Positions 8,576 to 17,804 of a stretch of DNA of 38,804 nucleotides are shown piece after piece. The stretch comes from Schlesneria paludicola DSM 18645. GTDB taxonomy: Bacteria > Planctomycetota > Planctomycetia > Planctomycetales > Planctomycetaceae. The DNA lies in assembly GCA_945862235.1 (NCBI GenBank), contig CAMAYU010000035.1, positions 1-38,804 on the forward strand, given 5' to 3'. The notes below the pieces were generated by a model that ran no database searches, was not told where the DNA came from, and saw only the letters and a program-made list of their open reading frames with translations. Each line of letters begins with the position of its first letter. The stretch's first letter is position 1. Both the position numbers and the translations under genes were made by a program.

Positions 8576-11500
8576 TCAGTTCCGCGTGAGTGACTCATCT
8601 AGGTTGAGCAGCGTGCTGGCGCAGATGGTCCAGGCGGCGAGTTCATTCGGGTTGAGTTTCGTCTCGCGCGGGGACTCACCGACCTTCAGCAGAGCTTCCG
8701 CTTTGTCGCCGTGTGCTGAGTAGTCGGCCAGTTGTTCGGTCACGAGTTGCTTGAGCAACGTCCGTTCGCGCGGTGACGGTGGGCGGGCGACGACGTGGCG
8801 GAAGGCGAACGTCAGGCGGTCATCGAGCGACGTTCCGCCCTCTTGCAGGATGCGTTCAGCGAACTTGCGAGACGCTTCGACGTAGGTCGGGTCGTTGAGC
8901 AGGATCAGCGCTTGAAGCGGCGTGTTGGTGCGAGCGCGTCGGACGGTGCAGGTCTCACGGTCGGGAGCATCGAACGTGGCGAGCGTGGGCGGCGGCGCGG
9001 TCCGTTTCCAAAACGTGTACATCGTGCGGCGATAGAGGTCCGCGCCGGTACTTTGCTTGTACGACTGAGCCGTCCATTGATAGCCGTCCTGGCGTGACGC
9101 GAGTTCCTCCCAAATGCCAACCGGTTGGTACGGCGAGACACTCGCGCCACCAATGCGCGGGTCGAGCAGGCCGCTGATCGCGAGAGCCTGATCGCGCACG
9201 AATTCGGCCTGCAAGCGGAAGCGACCGCCGCGTGCGAGCAGTCGGTTTTCAGGATCGCGCCCGCGAAGATCGGGTGTCACGCGAGACGCTTGCTGGTACG
9301 TGGCCGAGGTCACGAGGAGGCGGATCAGGTGCTTGGTATCCCAAGAGGGTTGAGAGCCAGAGGAAGACGCCGAACCAGAATCGGGTTTGGCTCTTGTTTC
9401 TGGACTCTCCGTTCTCGGCTCGCCCCGGAACTCGACCGCCAACCAATCGAGCAACTCGGCATGACTCGGCTGTTCGCCTTGTGAGCCGAAGTCTTCGCTC
9501 GTCTTGACGAGGCCCAAACCAAAAAACATTTGCCAGTAACGATTGACGAGGACGCGACTCGTCAACGGATGGCGTTGGTCCACGAGCCACTTCGCGAGGC
9601 CGAGCCGATTGGCGGGGAGACCTTCGGCGAGCGGCGGGAGGAACGACGGCGTGGCGGCGGTCACTTTGTCACCCTTTTTGTCGTACTGACCGCGCATCAG
9701 GATGAAGGTGTCGCGCGGAGTGGCCATCTCCTGCATGACCATCGTCGTCGGGATCGTCCGCTCGAACTCATCGGCATCCTTCTTTCGAGCCGCAATCGTT
9801 TCACTGAGCTTCTTGCCCTGCACCTCTTCGCGGAAGTATTTGGCCAACTCTTGTTGCTGTGCTTCCGTCCGGTCGGTCGCGTTGACGGCCGTGGTGATGT
9901 TCTCGGGCAGCTTGGGTTTGTCGTGCGGGTTCGCGGCCGACGTGATCGACACTCGGAAGCGGCCCAGCTGGTGCTGAGCGAACGTCGAGTTGAAGGCCAG
10001 CGTGATCGTGAGTGGCGCGGGTTCGCCTCGCAGCCGGATCGGCTCGGCCAACTCGAAGATCGCGTGATGCGGCTTACCGACTTCAGGATGAATGGCCCAA
10101 CCCGTGCGGTCGTTCGTGTCGAGGACGTGTGCAATCGGATACGTCTCTTGGCTGAAGTCGGCCGACGCTCGTTCGATCTTCTGCGGACGCGGCTTCCGTC
10201 GGTCATCGCTCGGGCCGAGCCCAACCGTGACGTTCGTCATGACGAAGTTGCCGTTGATGCTCCGCCCCGGACCTTTGCCCGCAAGCGAGTCATCTGGCAG
10301 GACTTCGAGTCTCACCGCCGTGATCGTCCCCTCGACGGACGCCATGATCGTGTAGGTCTCGGCCGCGGGGTTCTCTCCCGTTGCGGTGATCGTGCCGTCT
10401 TCAAGTTGCTTCAACCTCGAACCGCCTGCCGCACGGAGCGACTCGGGCTTGAGTGTCGTCCAAGCGACGGGTTGCTCGGACTTCGCAGCCGTCTCCCATT
10501 GGCGTTGTGCTTCGACAAGTTCCGGCCCCGTCGCGGCGAGCTGCTTCTCCAGCGAGGCGATCCCCGCACGGAGTTCGTTCAGTTTGGATTGCTGTTCGAG
10601 CGATGGCGTCTTCAACAGTGGAGCCGCGTTCCCTTTCGAGCCGTCGAGACCGTTCTCGGGGACGTTATGGAAGAAGGCGTAGAGCGAATAGAAGTCGCGT
10701 TGCGTGATCGGGTCGTACTTGTGGTCGTGACATTGGGCACAGGCGACCGACAGACCGAGCCACACTGTCGAGGTCGTGCTGACGCGATCGACGATGTACG
10801 CGTTGTGATACTCGGCGGGGATCGCTCCTCCCTCGAAGTTGATCATGTGGTTGCGATTGAACCCGCTCGCGATGCGCTGCGAGATGGTTTGTTCCGGCGA
10901 AGCCGCTTCGGGGAGGAGGTCTCCCGCCAGTTGCTGGATGGTGAACTGATCGAACGGCAGGTTCGAGTTGTAAGCTTCGATCACCCAGTCGCGCCAACGC
11001 GTCATGTCGCGGCCCGAGTCGATATGAAACCCATGCGTGTCGGCGAAGCGGGCCGCGTCGAGCCAATCGACGGCCATCCGTTCACCGAACCGTCGCGACT
11101 TGAGCAAGCGATCGACGACGTTCTCGTAAGCCTGCGGACTCGTGTCGGCGAGGAACGCATCGACCTCGGCGAGCGTCGGCGGGAGGCCGGTCAGATCGAG
11201 AGTGACTCGTCGGATGAGCGTGATCTTGTCCGCAGCGGGCGACGGCGCAAGGCCCTCTCGTTCCAGCTTCGCGAGGATGAAATGGTCGATCTCATTCTTC
11301 GGCCAACTCGCGAGCTTCACGACCGGCCGCGCGGGTCGAGTCGGTGCGACGAACGACCAGTGTTCGCGGTACTCGGCCCCCTGTTCGATCCACGCGGTGA
11401 GCGTCTGCTTGTCGGCAGGACTCAGCGGTTTATTGAGCGATGGCGGCGGCATCATCACGTTGGGATCGGTCGAGTTGATCCGCCGCACGATCTCACTCGC

Positions 11501-11776
11501 GTCGAGTTTCCCCGGCGAGATGGCCGTCTTGCCGGACTCAAGCTTCGACACAGCCGACTCGCGCCGATCGAGCCTCAACCCCGCCTGTCGCTCATGTTCA
11601 TCGGGACCGTGACAGCGAAAGCAGGTGTTCGACAACAGCGGTCGCACCTGCTGCTGAAACGATACGGGCGTGCGAGGTTGTTCGGCCGCCTGACCAAACA
11701 CACTCGCCGCGTCAACTGCGACGAGTCCCATCGCCACCACAGACCACACACTGTTCCAACGAACACAACGAAACAT
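8576..11776 (-). CDS. Planctomycete cytochrome C-type protein with DUF1549 and DUF1553 domains
   Basis: I choose the ATG at 11776: the open frame has a GTG four codons earlier, but GAGGTGG there reads as the ribosome binding site. The protein is then 1,066 residues. A signal peptide spans residues 1-29, ending near VFGQA. A single haem-binding motif CFRCH (52-56) follows QVRPLLSN, the PSCyt1 type. Next come the DUF1549 region (about 140-350, with DWLDAARFADTHGFHIDSGR) and, after a long insert, the DUF1553 region (about 720-1000, with VNRYWQMFFGLGLVKTSEDFG and RRARTNTPLQALILLNDP). This architecture is characteristic of planctomycetes and related bacteria. The proteins are exported, and a redox or polysaccharide-related role has been suggested but not settled. 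Such genes often precede a DUF1501 gene, which is absent here. Confidence 0.95.
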   Translation of the reverse strand: MFRCVRWNSVWSVVAMGLVAVDAASVFGQAAEQPRTPVSFQQQVRPLLSNTCFRCHGPDEHERQAGLRLDRRESAVSKLESGKTAISPGKLDASEIVRRINSTDPNVMMPPPSLNKPLSPADKQTLTAWIEQGAEYREHWSFVAPTRPARPVVKLASWPKNEIDHFILAKLEREGLAPSPAADKITLIRRVTLDLTGLPPTLAEVDAFLADTSPQAYENVVDRLLKSRRFGERMAVDWLDAARFADTHGFHIDSGRDMTRWRDWVIEAYNSNLPFDQFTIQQLAGDLLPEAASPEQTISQRIASGFNRNHMINFEGGAIPAEYHNAYIVDRVSTTSTVWLGLSVACAQCHDHKYDPITQRDFYSLYAFFHNVPENGLDGSKGNAAPLLKTPSLEQQSKLNELRAGIASLEKQLAATGPELVEAQRQWETAAKSEQPVAWTTLKPESLRAAGGSRLKQLEDGTITATGENPAAETYTIMASVEGTITAVRLEVLPDDSLAGKGPGRSINGNFVMTNVTVGLGPSDDRRKPRPQKIERASADFSQETYPIAHVLDTNDRTGWAIHPEVGKPHHAIFELAEPIRLRGEPAPLTITLAFNSTFAQHQLGRFRVSITSAANPHDKPKLPENITTAVNATDRTEAQQQELAKYFREEVQGKKLSETIAARKKDADEFERTIPTTMVMQEMATPRDTFILMRGQYDKKGDKVTAATPSFLPPLAEGLPANRLGLAKWLVDQRHPLTSRVLVNRYWQMFFGLGLVKTSEDFGSQGEQPSHAELLDWLAVEFRGEPRTESPETRAKPDSGSASSSGSQPSWDTKHLIRLLVTSATYQQASRVTPDLRGRDPENRLLARGGRFRLQAEFVRDQALAISGLLDPRIGGASVSPYQPVGIWEELASRQDGYQWTAQSYKQSTGADLYRRTMYTFWKRTAPPPTLATFDAPDRETCTVRRARTNTPLQALILLNDPTYVEASRKFAERILQEGGTSLDDRLTFAFRHVVARPPSPRERTLLKQLVTEQLADYSAHGDKAEALLKVGESPRETKLNPNELAAWTICASTLLNLDESLTRN

Positions 11777-11886
11777 CGGCCACCTCACAACAAAGTCAGA
11801 CCAGCGGAAAGAGGCATGTTCTCAACAGGGCGAGCGGGGCGGCGTCTGCGTAAGAACACATTTCAAAACTTATTTGCGCCTCGTAG

Positions 11887-11959
11887 AACTAGCCCGACGC
11901 GCAAGCGAGGGCTGGACATTCGATGACGGTGAAGCCCTCGCTTGCGCGTCGGGCTAGTT
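11887..11959. repeat. Dispersed palindrome D, copy 1: perfect 27-bp stem
   Basis: The arms (11887-11913, beginning AACTAGCCCGACGCGCAAGC, and 11933-11959) are exact reverse complements with a 19-base loop. It lies 84 bases upstream of the truncated sigma factor start at 12044 and 110 bases from the divergent cytochrome gene. A related core (GACGCGCAAGCGA) forms the stem at 21350-21409, and a fragment (ACTAGCCCGACGCGAG) is at 20392-20407. Confidence 0.92.
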
Positions 11960-12043
11960 TTGAAACTCGCTCCAGACTCAACTCGATTCCCAAAAGATTT
12001 CACGCCCGAAGCGTTCGCCATCGGCAACTATACTGGCACCACA

Positions 12044-12580
12044 ATGAACACGCAGCCTCACCAAAGCGAAACAGAATGCGGCCGGGCGACTCAAGCCGAC
12101 GCTGAGTTGTTGTCGTTGTTTGCCGTTCAGCGGAATGAGGCCGCGTTTGCAGAATTGGTACGGCGTCACTGTGGTCTGGTCTCGGGAGTCAGCCGCCGCG
12201 TGCTGCGGAATGCTCATGATGTGGAAGACGTGTTTCAGGCCACGTTTCTGGTTCTCGCCCGCGATGCGAAGTCGATTCGCAAGCAGGCGTCGTTGACGAA
12301 CTGGCTGTACGGAGTGACGTATCGGCTGGCGATGCTGGTCGCGCGGCGCAAGGTCCGACGGCGCGAGACCGGTCTGATCGAACCGCTGCCGCTCCTCGAA
12401 CCAGATGTTCTCGGCAAGCTGACCGAGTCGCATGATCGGCAGTTGATCGACGAGGAACTGAACGCCCTCCCCGCCAAGTACCGTCAGCCGATTGTGCTGC
12501 ATTACTTGTCGGGCCAGACGCAGCAGCAGGTGGCAGTACGTCAAGCAGAGCAAGTTGAAGGAGGGAGCCGAACTGTTTGA
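12044..12580 (+). pseudogene. ECF-type RNA polymerase sigma factor truncated in region 4
   Basis: The likely start is the ATG at 12044 (MNTQPHQSE); the frame is open 34 codons further up, over repeat sequence. Region 2 is intact: DAELLSLFAVQRNEAAFAELV, then DVEDVFQATFLVLARDAKSI, then LTNWLYGVTYRLA. Region 4 starts normally (LPAKYRQPIVLHYLSGQTQQQVA) but stops matching at about nucleotide 12533, just where the DNA-contacting HTH should follow. The last 14 codons (VRQAEQVEGGSRTV) are read out of frame from the next gene fragment. The usual helix that binds the -35 element is missing, so it probably cannot act as a normal sigma factor. About 178 codons remain. Confidence 0.8.
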
Positions 12581-12905
12581 GAAGATCGCCCCGCTCGACA
12601 AAAACCTAGCCGCGTGGCACTGGAAGGAAGCGGCCCAAGCCTGGATCAAAGCGAAGGACAAGCCGCGTGCCCCCGAAGCCGCCAAGGCTTCCGCCGCCGC
12701 CGATCCCGCGCTGCGCGGCGAACAACTGCTCCACTTCTGCCATCGAGCCTTGGGCCAGGTCTTCCTCGAAACGGGCGAACCCACCCTCGCCATCGAACAC
12801 CTCGAAGCCGCGATCAAGAGCACCACCAACGAAGGCTACCTCAAGGACAGCAAGGGCGAGCTGGCCACCGCCAAAGAGCAGGCCGACAAGCTGGAAGCGA
12901 AGTAG
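12533..12905 (+). pseudogene. 3' fragment of a TPR-like gene fused to the truncated sigma gene
   Basis: From about 12537 the frame YVKQSKLKEGAELFEKIAPL onward reads as the C-terminal ~120 residues of a helical, lysine- and alanine-rich protein. It has a TPR-like unit (ALGQVFLETGEPTLAIEHLEAAI, about 12753-12821) and a lysine-rich end (EQADKLEAK) before the TAG at 12903. There is no proper start: the only upstream ATG (12492) lies inside the sigma factor gene in the wrong frame. The 5' part is therefore missing and the junction with the sigma gene looks like a deletion endpoint. Parent protein not recognised. Confidence 0.65.
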
Positions 12906-12983
12906 CCGATCTGGCCGGATCGCTTGGCCGAACGATCCGGCCAGAATGAGTAATCGCTCAAACAACGAACGCTGATCTCGTTC

Positions 12984-15900
12984 GTGTGCTGCTGGCGTCT
13001 CGATGTCTCGGTCGGTAATCTCCGATCCGCGCTGGGACTGAACCGCTTGCAGGATGTGGATGACGTGACGGAGACGAATGCCACTGGTTTGGAAGGCTCA
13101 TCGGCGGCGAACTCGCACGCTGGCCCGACTGTGTCGCCACAGATATCGCCGCCGAACTCGAACGCTTTGCCCACCGCCGGGACTCACACCGCGCAATGGG
13201 TGGCCGAAGTTGAGCAACTTTGTCGGGAGCGTGAGCCAGGAGCGTTCTTCGTGCTGCCGCGCGTCGTGCGCCGCGTCTGGCAGAACGAGTTGGAAATCGC
13301 CAGTCCGTGGGTTCCGCCTCCGCATCGCAAGTCGTGTGTGATTGATCGCGACCGTTTGCTGTGGCTCGTTGCGCGGGACGAATTGGGGGTCGATGCCGAC
13401 ACGCCGTTGCCGCAACGCTTGATCCTGATCGCGCGGCCAGAAGAAGACCAACTGTCGAAGTTCTCCCGCGAGGACTTGTTGCGGTACTACTGGCGGCTGT
13501 TGTTTCACGCGCGCATTGATTTCGAGTTGGGGCCGAAGACGACGACCGACCGGATGCCCTCGTCCGAGTTACGACGGCGCATTGATGCCCTCGGTCAGAC
13601 GCAGTTCGATGAGATTCGATCCGTGCTGCGGGCCGAACAGATGCTGGTGCGACCCGACGATCCGCGTCTGGTCTATGCCGAGTTCGTCGCGGTCTGGCAC
13701 GAGTTGCGGGCATTCGCCCCCGCGCTGTTGCCGCTCTATTTTCCCGCGCTCTCGGATGAAGAGGCCGTACTGCGGCTGATCGGTCCCGACTGCGATGCGG
13801 TTGCTTTGTTGGAGGCGACTCGTCCCCATGAGCGGTCACTGACTGCGGTCGCTCCCGTCGCGACAGGCCCCGCCGATGCGGTCGAATCGTTGCTGGAAGG
13901 GTCGCAGCTCAATCTCTCGTCCCGTTCGCCGCGCGCCTATGCGGCCTACGTCCGACGGGCGAAGCGGCTGCGTCTGGACGGCAACAACGTCCGCGCGGCT
14001 CTCGTTCGACGGCAAGCGTTTGATGTCGCGCCGCTCGATCAGATGAACGACGCGCGGAGCGAGTTGCTGCGAGAGATCGAGCTCCTCGTGCTGCGTGTTC
14101 AGGCGGCGCTCGAACTGTCCGACGATGATGCCCGACCGTGGCTGGCGATGTGCGAGCGGTTGCTGCCAGCGGCGCGGCGCGGCTTCTGGAACGCCAACGC
14201 GCGGTTGCTGTACGACCTCCAGCAAGTCTGCCTCGATCACGAGCAGGAGATTTACAAAGTCGATCTGCTGCGTTGGCTGAGGCGGCTTGGCAAGGACCCG
14301 CTCAAGCGACCGCTCCCCAATCAGCGGGTCGTGATGATGTCGAAGCATTTGCGAAGTGCGGCGCTGCGCGTCCCCGCCGTACAGATCGACGCGGCCGGTC
14401 GAAGGGAACTCAGCGTCCTCTTGCACGCCGCCGCCGATGCCGCCGAACACCTGCTGCGCAAGCGCATGGAACCACTCGTCACGGACGCGCTGATGGAGGC
14501 GGGACTCGTCCCGAACGGCGTTGTCGAGCGAGTCGCCTTCCGCAAGGTCGTCCACGAGTTGTTGGACAGAGTCGTGCAGCGCGGGTTCCTGACGTTGGGC
14601 GAGATGCGTGACGCGATCGCACGGAACCAACTCAAGATACCGGACCTCACCAACGCGCGCGAGTTCCTCACGGGCGACCCCCTGTTGCGCGCGGACAAGC
14701 TGCTGGCATCGCGCATCGACGGCGTCTATCAGCGAGGCCCGTTCTATTTGCAGTGGATGCAGCGGATGAACTCGCTCGCCTATGGGACGACGTTCGGCCG
14801 AATGCTCACCAAGTATTTGTTTCTGCCGTTCGGGTTGTCGTTCCTGTCGCTGATGGCGGTCGAAGAGATCGCGCATCTGGCGTTGGGATCTGCTGCGCCG
14901 GTGGCAGCTCATGTGGTTGTTGATCCCCATGTGACGACGCATCCGCCGACGAAACCCGCCCCTGCGAACGAGGGCGAACTCAAACCGATTGTGGTGGGCG
15001 AACCGAACCTCGACACCGTTGCTGCCGCAGATCCGCCAGCGATCAAACCGGAACCAGAACCGTTCGCGGTTGAGACACCTGCGTCGGCGAGCGATCACTC
15101 AACTCCCGTTGCCGCGCCCGTTGCCCATGCCACTCACGCGACGGTTCGTCACCACTGGGTCTACAGCCGTCTGAACATGTTCCTGCTCGGTTGCTTCCTC
15201 TTCGCGCTGATTCATGCGCCTCCGTTTCGGAATGCGGTCGAAGCGGTGCTGCGAGCCACTTGGACGGTGCTGCGTGTCGCGCTGGTCGAAGTGCCACGCC
15301 ACGTGCTCGCGTTCTCTCCGGTCGAATGGGTGTTGAAAAGCTTCCCGATGAAATTATTCCGCCGGTTCGTCATCGCGCCGGTGCTGGTAACTTCGATCTT
15401 TTGCGTCGTGTTGCCGTGGCTCAGTGTGTACGACTGGCCGAACCGGTGGTCGAGTCTCGCGGTGTTGATCGTTTGCGTCGCGGTCCTCAACTCGCGGTTC
15501 GGTCGCGACACCGAAGAGCTGACGCGCGAGTTCCTGTCGCGGCTGTGGTATCGCATCCGCACGCATCTGCTGCTCGGACTGTTCACGCTGATCGTCGATG
15601 CGTTTCAGTGGTTGATGGACGGGTTGGAACGAGTGCTGTACGCCGTCGATGAATGGCTGCGATTCCGCAGCGGTGAATCGGCCATCGCACTCGCCGTGAA
15701 GGCGGTGCTGGGATTAGTCTGGTCGTTCGTTCACGGCGTCGTGCGGTTCTGCGTGACACTGCTGATCGAACCACAGATCAATCCGATCAAGCACTTCCCG
15801 GTGGTGACGGTCTCGCACAAGATGATCCTGCCGTGGGCCGTTCACATCACGTATTTGTTGGCCGCACCTCTGACGCCGTTCCTTGGGACGGTGCTGGCCA

Positions 15901-16871
15901 ACGCGATCGGACCGCTGGTGGTGACGGCAATCCCCGGTGTGTTCGGGTTCCTCGTTTGGGAACTCAAAGAGAACTGGAAGCTCTACGCGGCGAACCGTCC
16001 GCGCAAACTGCGTCCCGCGCGGATCGGCCACCACGGCGAGTCCCTACTGCGGCTGCTCTGCCCCGGTTTTCATTCGGGGACGATCCCGAAGTTGTTCGCG
16101 CGCCGACGCCGCGCCGCTCGCAAGGCTCATCAAAATCCGAACGTCAACAAACAAGCTCGCTATACCGAAAAGCTGCATCACGAGGCGGAGAGCTTGCGCC
16201 ACTTTGTCGATCGTGAACTGATCGCGTTGCTGTCAGCCAGCCGCACGTTTCGCGAACGATCGCTGGCGGTCGGTCACGTCGAACTGGCGACGAACCGCGT
16301 GACGATCCTATTGCTCGACCGCGATCAGCCCAACGATCCGATGCAGATCGAGTTCGACGAACAATCGGGCTGGTTGATCGCGACCGTGGCCGAACTCGGT
16401 TGGCTGACGGAATTGACCGACGAAGACCGCGCCGTGTTCCGAACGGCGCTGGCAGGACTCTACAAAGTCGGGTCCGTCGATCTGGTGCGAGAACAAATTG
16501 AGAGCCAACTGGCCGCACCAAGAGTTCCGGAGGTGGCCTCGATTGTCGATGCAGCATCTGCGGTAAACACATCCTGTTTGATACCTGACTATCATCCCTA
16601 CGACATTGCCCCGACGGGCCTCGTCGTTTGGCCTCTGGGGCGTTACGAGACTGAAGTTCATTACTCACTGGATGAAGCTCCGATGTCGATTCCTCGGCCG
16701 CGTAATCGGGCACGTGCGTCCGGGCTGATCCCCCTTCCTGTTGGCTCACTCCTGTTTGCCGAGCACTCCCTGAATTGGGCTGACTGGCACGCCTACTGGG
16801 AGGCCGAACAAAACTTTGCCGCCATTCCGCTACGACTGCTGCCCGACGTGGTGATTTTGAAGAATGGATAA
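12984..16871 (+). CDS. Large multi-pass membrane protein of unknown function
   Basis: The frame encodes up to 1,295 residues. The first ATG (12984) gives a poor N-terminus; GTG codons at 13056 and 13065 are possible true starts. Residues about 65-600 are soluble and Arg/Leu-rich, with VLPRVVRRVWQNEL, FSREDLLRYYWRLLFHARI and a helical segment with RSPRAYAAYVRRAKRLR. From about 605 on there are roughly 7-9 hydrophobic segments (near 608-630, 730-748, 795-840, 860-876, 902-928 and 947-995). A Pro/Ala-rich loop (about 650-715) separates the first two. A basic stretch (FARRRRAARKAHQ, about 1036-1048) leads into a soluble C-terminal domain to the end. I see no ATP-binding, protease or glycosyltransferase motif and do not recognise the family. 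No close operon partner, although the DUF3050 gene follows after 136 bases on the same strand. Confidence 0.85.
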   Translation: MCCWRLDVSVGNLRSALGLNRLQDVDDVTETNATGLEGSSAANSHAGPTVSPQISPPNSNALPTAGTHTAQWVAEVEQLCREREPGAFFVLPRVVRRVWQNELEIASPWVPPPHRKSCVIDRDRLLWLVARDELGVDADTPLPQRLILIARPEEDQLSKFSREDLLRYYWRLLFHARIDFELGPKTTTDRMPSSELRRRIDALGQTQFDEIRSVLRAEQMLVRPDDPRLVYAEFVAVWHELRAFAPALLPLYFPALSDEEAVLRLIGPDCDAVALLEATRPHERSLTAVAPVATGPADAVESLLEGSQLNLSSRSPRAYAAYVRRAKRLRLDGNNVRAALVRRQAFDVAPLDQMNDARSELLREIELLVLRVQAALELSDDDARPWLAMCERLLPAARRGFWNANARLLYDLQQVCLDHEQEIYKVDLLRWLRRLGKDPLKRPLPNQRVVMMSKHLRSAALRVPAVQIDAAGRRELSVLLHAAADAAEHLLRKRMEPLVTDALMEAGLVPNGVVERVAFRKVVHELLDRVVQRGFLTLGEMRDAIARNQLKIPDLTNAREFLTGDPLLRADKLLASRIDGVYQRGPFYLQWMQRMNSLAYGTTFGRMLTKYLFLPFGLSFLSLMAVEEIAHLALGSAAPVAAHVVVDPHVTTHPPTKPAPANEGELKPIVVGEPNLDTVAAADPPAIKPEPEPFAVETPASASDHSTPVAAPVAHATHATVRHHWVYSRLNMFLLGCFLFALIHAPPFRNAVEAVLRATWTVLRVALVEVPRHVLAFSPVEWVLKSFPMKLFRRFVIAPVLVTSIFCVVLPWLSVYDWPNRWSSLAVLIVCVAVLNSRFGRDTEELTREFLSRLWYRIRTHLLLGLFTLIVDAFQWLMDGLERVLYAVDEWLRFRSGESAIALAVKAVLGLVWSFVHGVVRFCVTLLIEPQINPIKHFPVVTVSHKMILPWAVHITYLLAAPLTPFLGTVLANAIGPLVVTAIPGVFGFLVWELKENWKLYAANRPRKLRPARIGHHGESLLRLLCPGFHSGTIPKLFARRRRAARKAHQNPNVNKQARYTEKLHHEAESLRHFVDRELIALLSASRTFRERSLAVGHVELATNRVTILLLDRDQPNDPMQIEFDEQSGWLIATVAELGWLTELTDEDRAVFRTALAGLYKVGSVDLVREQIESQLAAPRVPEVASIVDAASAVNTSCLIPDYHPYDIAPTGLVVWPLGRYETEVHYSLDEAPMSIPRPRNRARASGLIPLPVGSLLFAEHSLNWADWHAYWEAEQNFAAIPLRLLPDVVILKNG

Positions 16872-17007
16872 ACTCGTCACCCGCAGGAATGATTCGCAAT
16901 CGTGGAGTCGCACACGGATCGAGGATGAGGCGTGATCGCGCTCGTCCCCACTGAAATTGCGAGTTCCAAACTCGCTTCACGAACCACCCCTGTTAGAAAG
17001 ACTGACA

Positions 17008-17787
17008 ATGCAGAAATCACCTGATGTCTCGGACCACAACGACGGTCTCGACAAACTCCGTACACAATTGCTCGATCACGCGCTCTACGATTCGGTGCGA
17101 AACGTCGATAGTTTGCGCGTCTTCATGCGCGAGCACGTTTTCGCCGTTTGGGACTTCATGTCGCTGCTCAAACGATTGCAGCAGATCGTGACCTGCACGA
17201 CTGTTCCGTGGCTGCCGCCGGTCGATGCCACAGCCAGCCGATTCATTAACGAGATCGTGTTGGGAGAAGAATGCGATGACGACGGACACGGTGGCTATGC
17301 CAGTCACTTTGAGCTGTACCTGCAGGCCATGGAGGAGGTCGGGGCCGATACGAAACCGATCTGCGAGTTTGTGGGCAAGCTCCGTCGGCAAGTTCCTGCC
17401 GAGCAGGCACTCGCTGAAGCTACGATCCTGCCGAGTACTCGTGGCTTCGTGAGTGCGACACTCCAACTGGTCTCGCTTGGACAGCCCCACGAAATCGCGT
17501 CCGCCTTTTTTCATGGCCGCGAAGATGTCATTCCGGACATGTTCTCACGTCTGGTCGTGTCGCTGCCTCAAGAGGGAGTCAACGTCGAGCGTCTCGTTCA
17601 TTACCTCCAGCGGCACATCGAACTGGATGGCGACGAACATGGGCCACTTGCGAGCAGGCTGGTCGATAAGCTTTGTAACCAACAGCCGCTGCGGCGGGAC
17701 GAGGCAATCGCTGCAGCATCACAAGCGATCTCACAACGAATCGCACTTTGGAACGGCATGTTGGCTGAGATTCATCGTCTGGACTGA
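17008..17787 (+). CDS. DUF3050 family protein (haem oxygenase-like fold)
   Basis: I start at the ATG at 17008 (MQKSPDVSD), giving 259 residues; the frame extends 17 codons upstream without coding character. The DUF3050 hallmarks are present: LLDHALYDSV, RVFMREHVFAVWDFMSLLKRLQ, CTTVPWLPPVD, INEIVLGEE, and SHFELYLQAMEEVGAD. The family is all-helical and resembles haem oxygenase/TenA-type folds; the His and Glu residues in REHVFAVWDF and EIVLGEE are candidate metal ligands by analogy. The reaction is unknown. It is cytoplasmic, with no signal peptide. It follows the 1,295-residue protein on the same strand and converges with the AhpC/TSA-like gene, 17 bases away. Confidence 0.88.
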   Translation: MQKSPDVSDHNDGLDKLRTQLLDHALYDSVRNVDSLRVFMREHVFAVWDFMSLLKRLQQIVTCTTVPWLPPVDATASRFINEIVLGEECDDDGHGGYASHFELYLQAMEEVGADTKPICEFVGKLRRQVPAEQALAEATILPSTRGFVSATLQLVSLGQPHEIASAFFHGREDVIPDMFSRLVVSLPQEGVNVERLVHYLQRHIELDGDEHGPLASRLVDKLCNQQPLRRDEAIAAASQAISQRIALWNGMLAEIHRLD

Positions 17788-17804
17788 AGACCTCTTGGGT
17801 CCGA

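Noticed and set aside
9530..11926. A 798-codon plus-strand frame opposite the cytochrome gene
   Set aside because: It is the antisense shadow of a clearly conserved protein, with no domain and Arg-rich composition typical of high-GC antisense.
9697..12040. Palindromes and repeat array as a CRISPR array
   Set aside because: No region has regular repeats with unique spacers of similar length, and no cas gene is visible anywhere.
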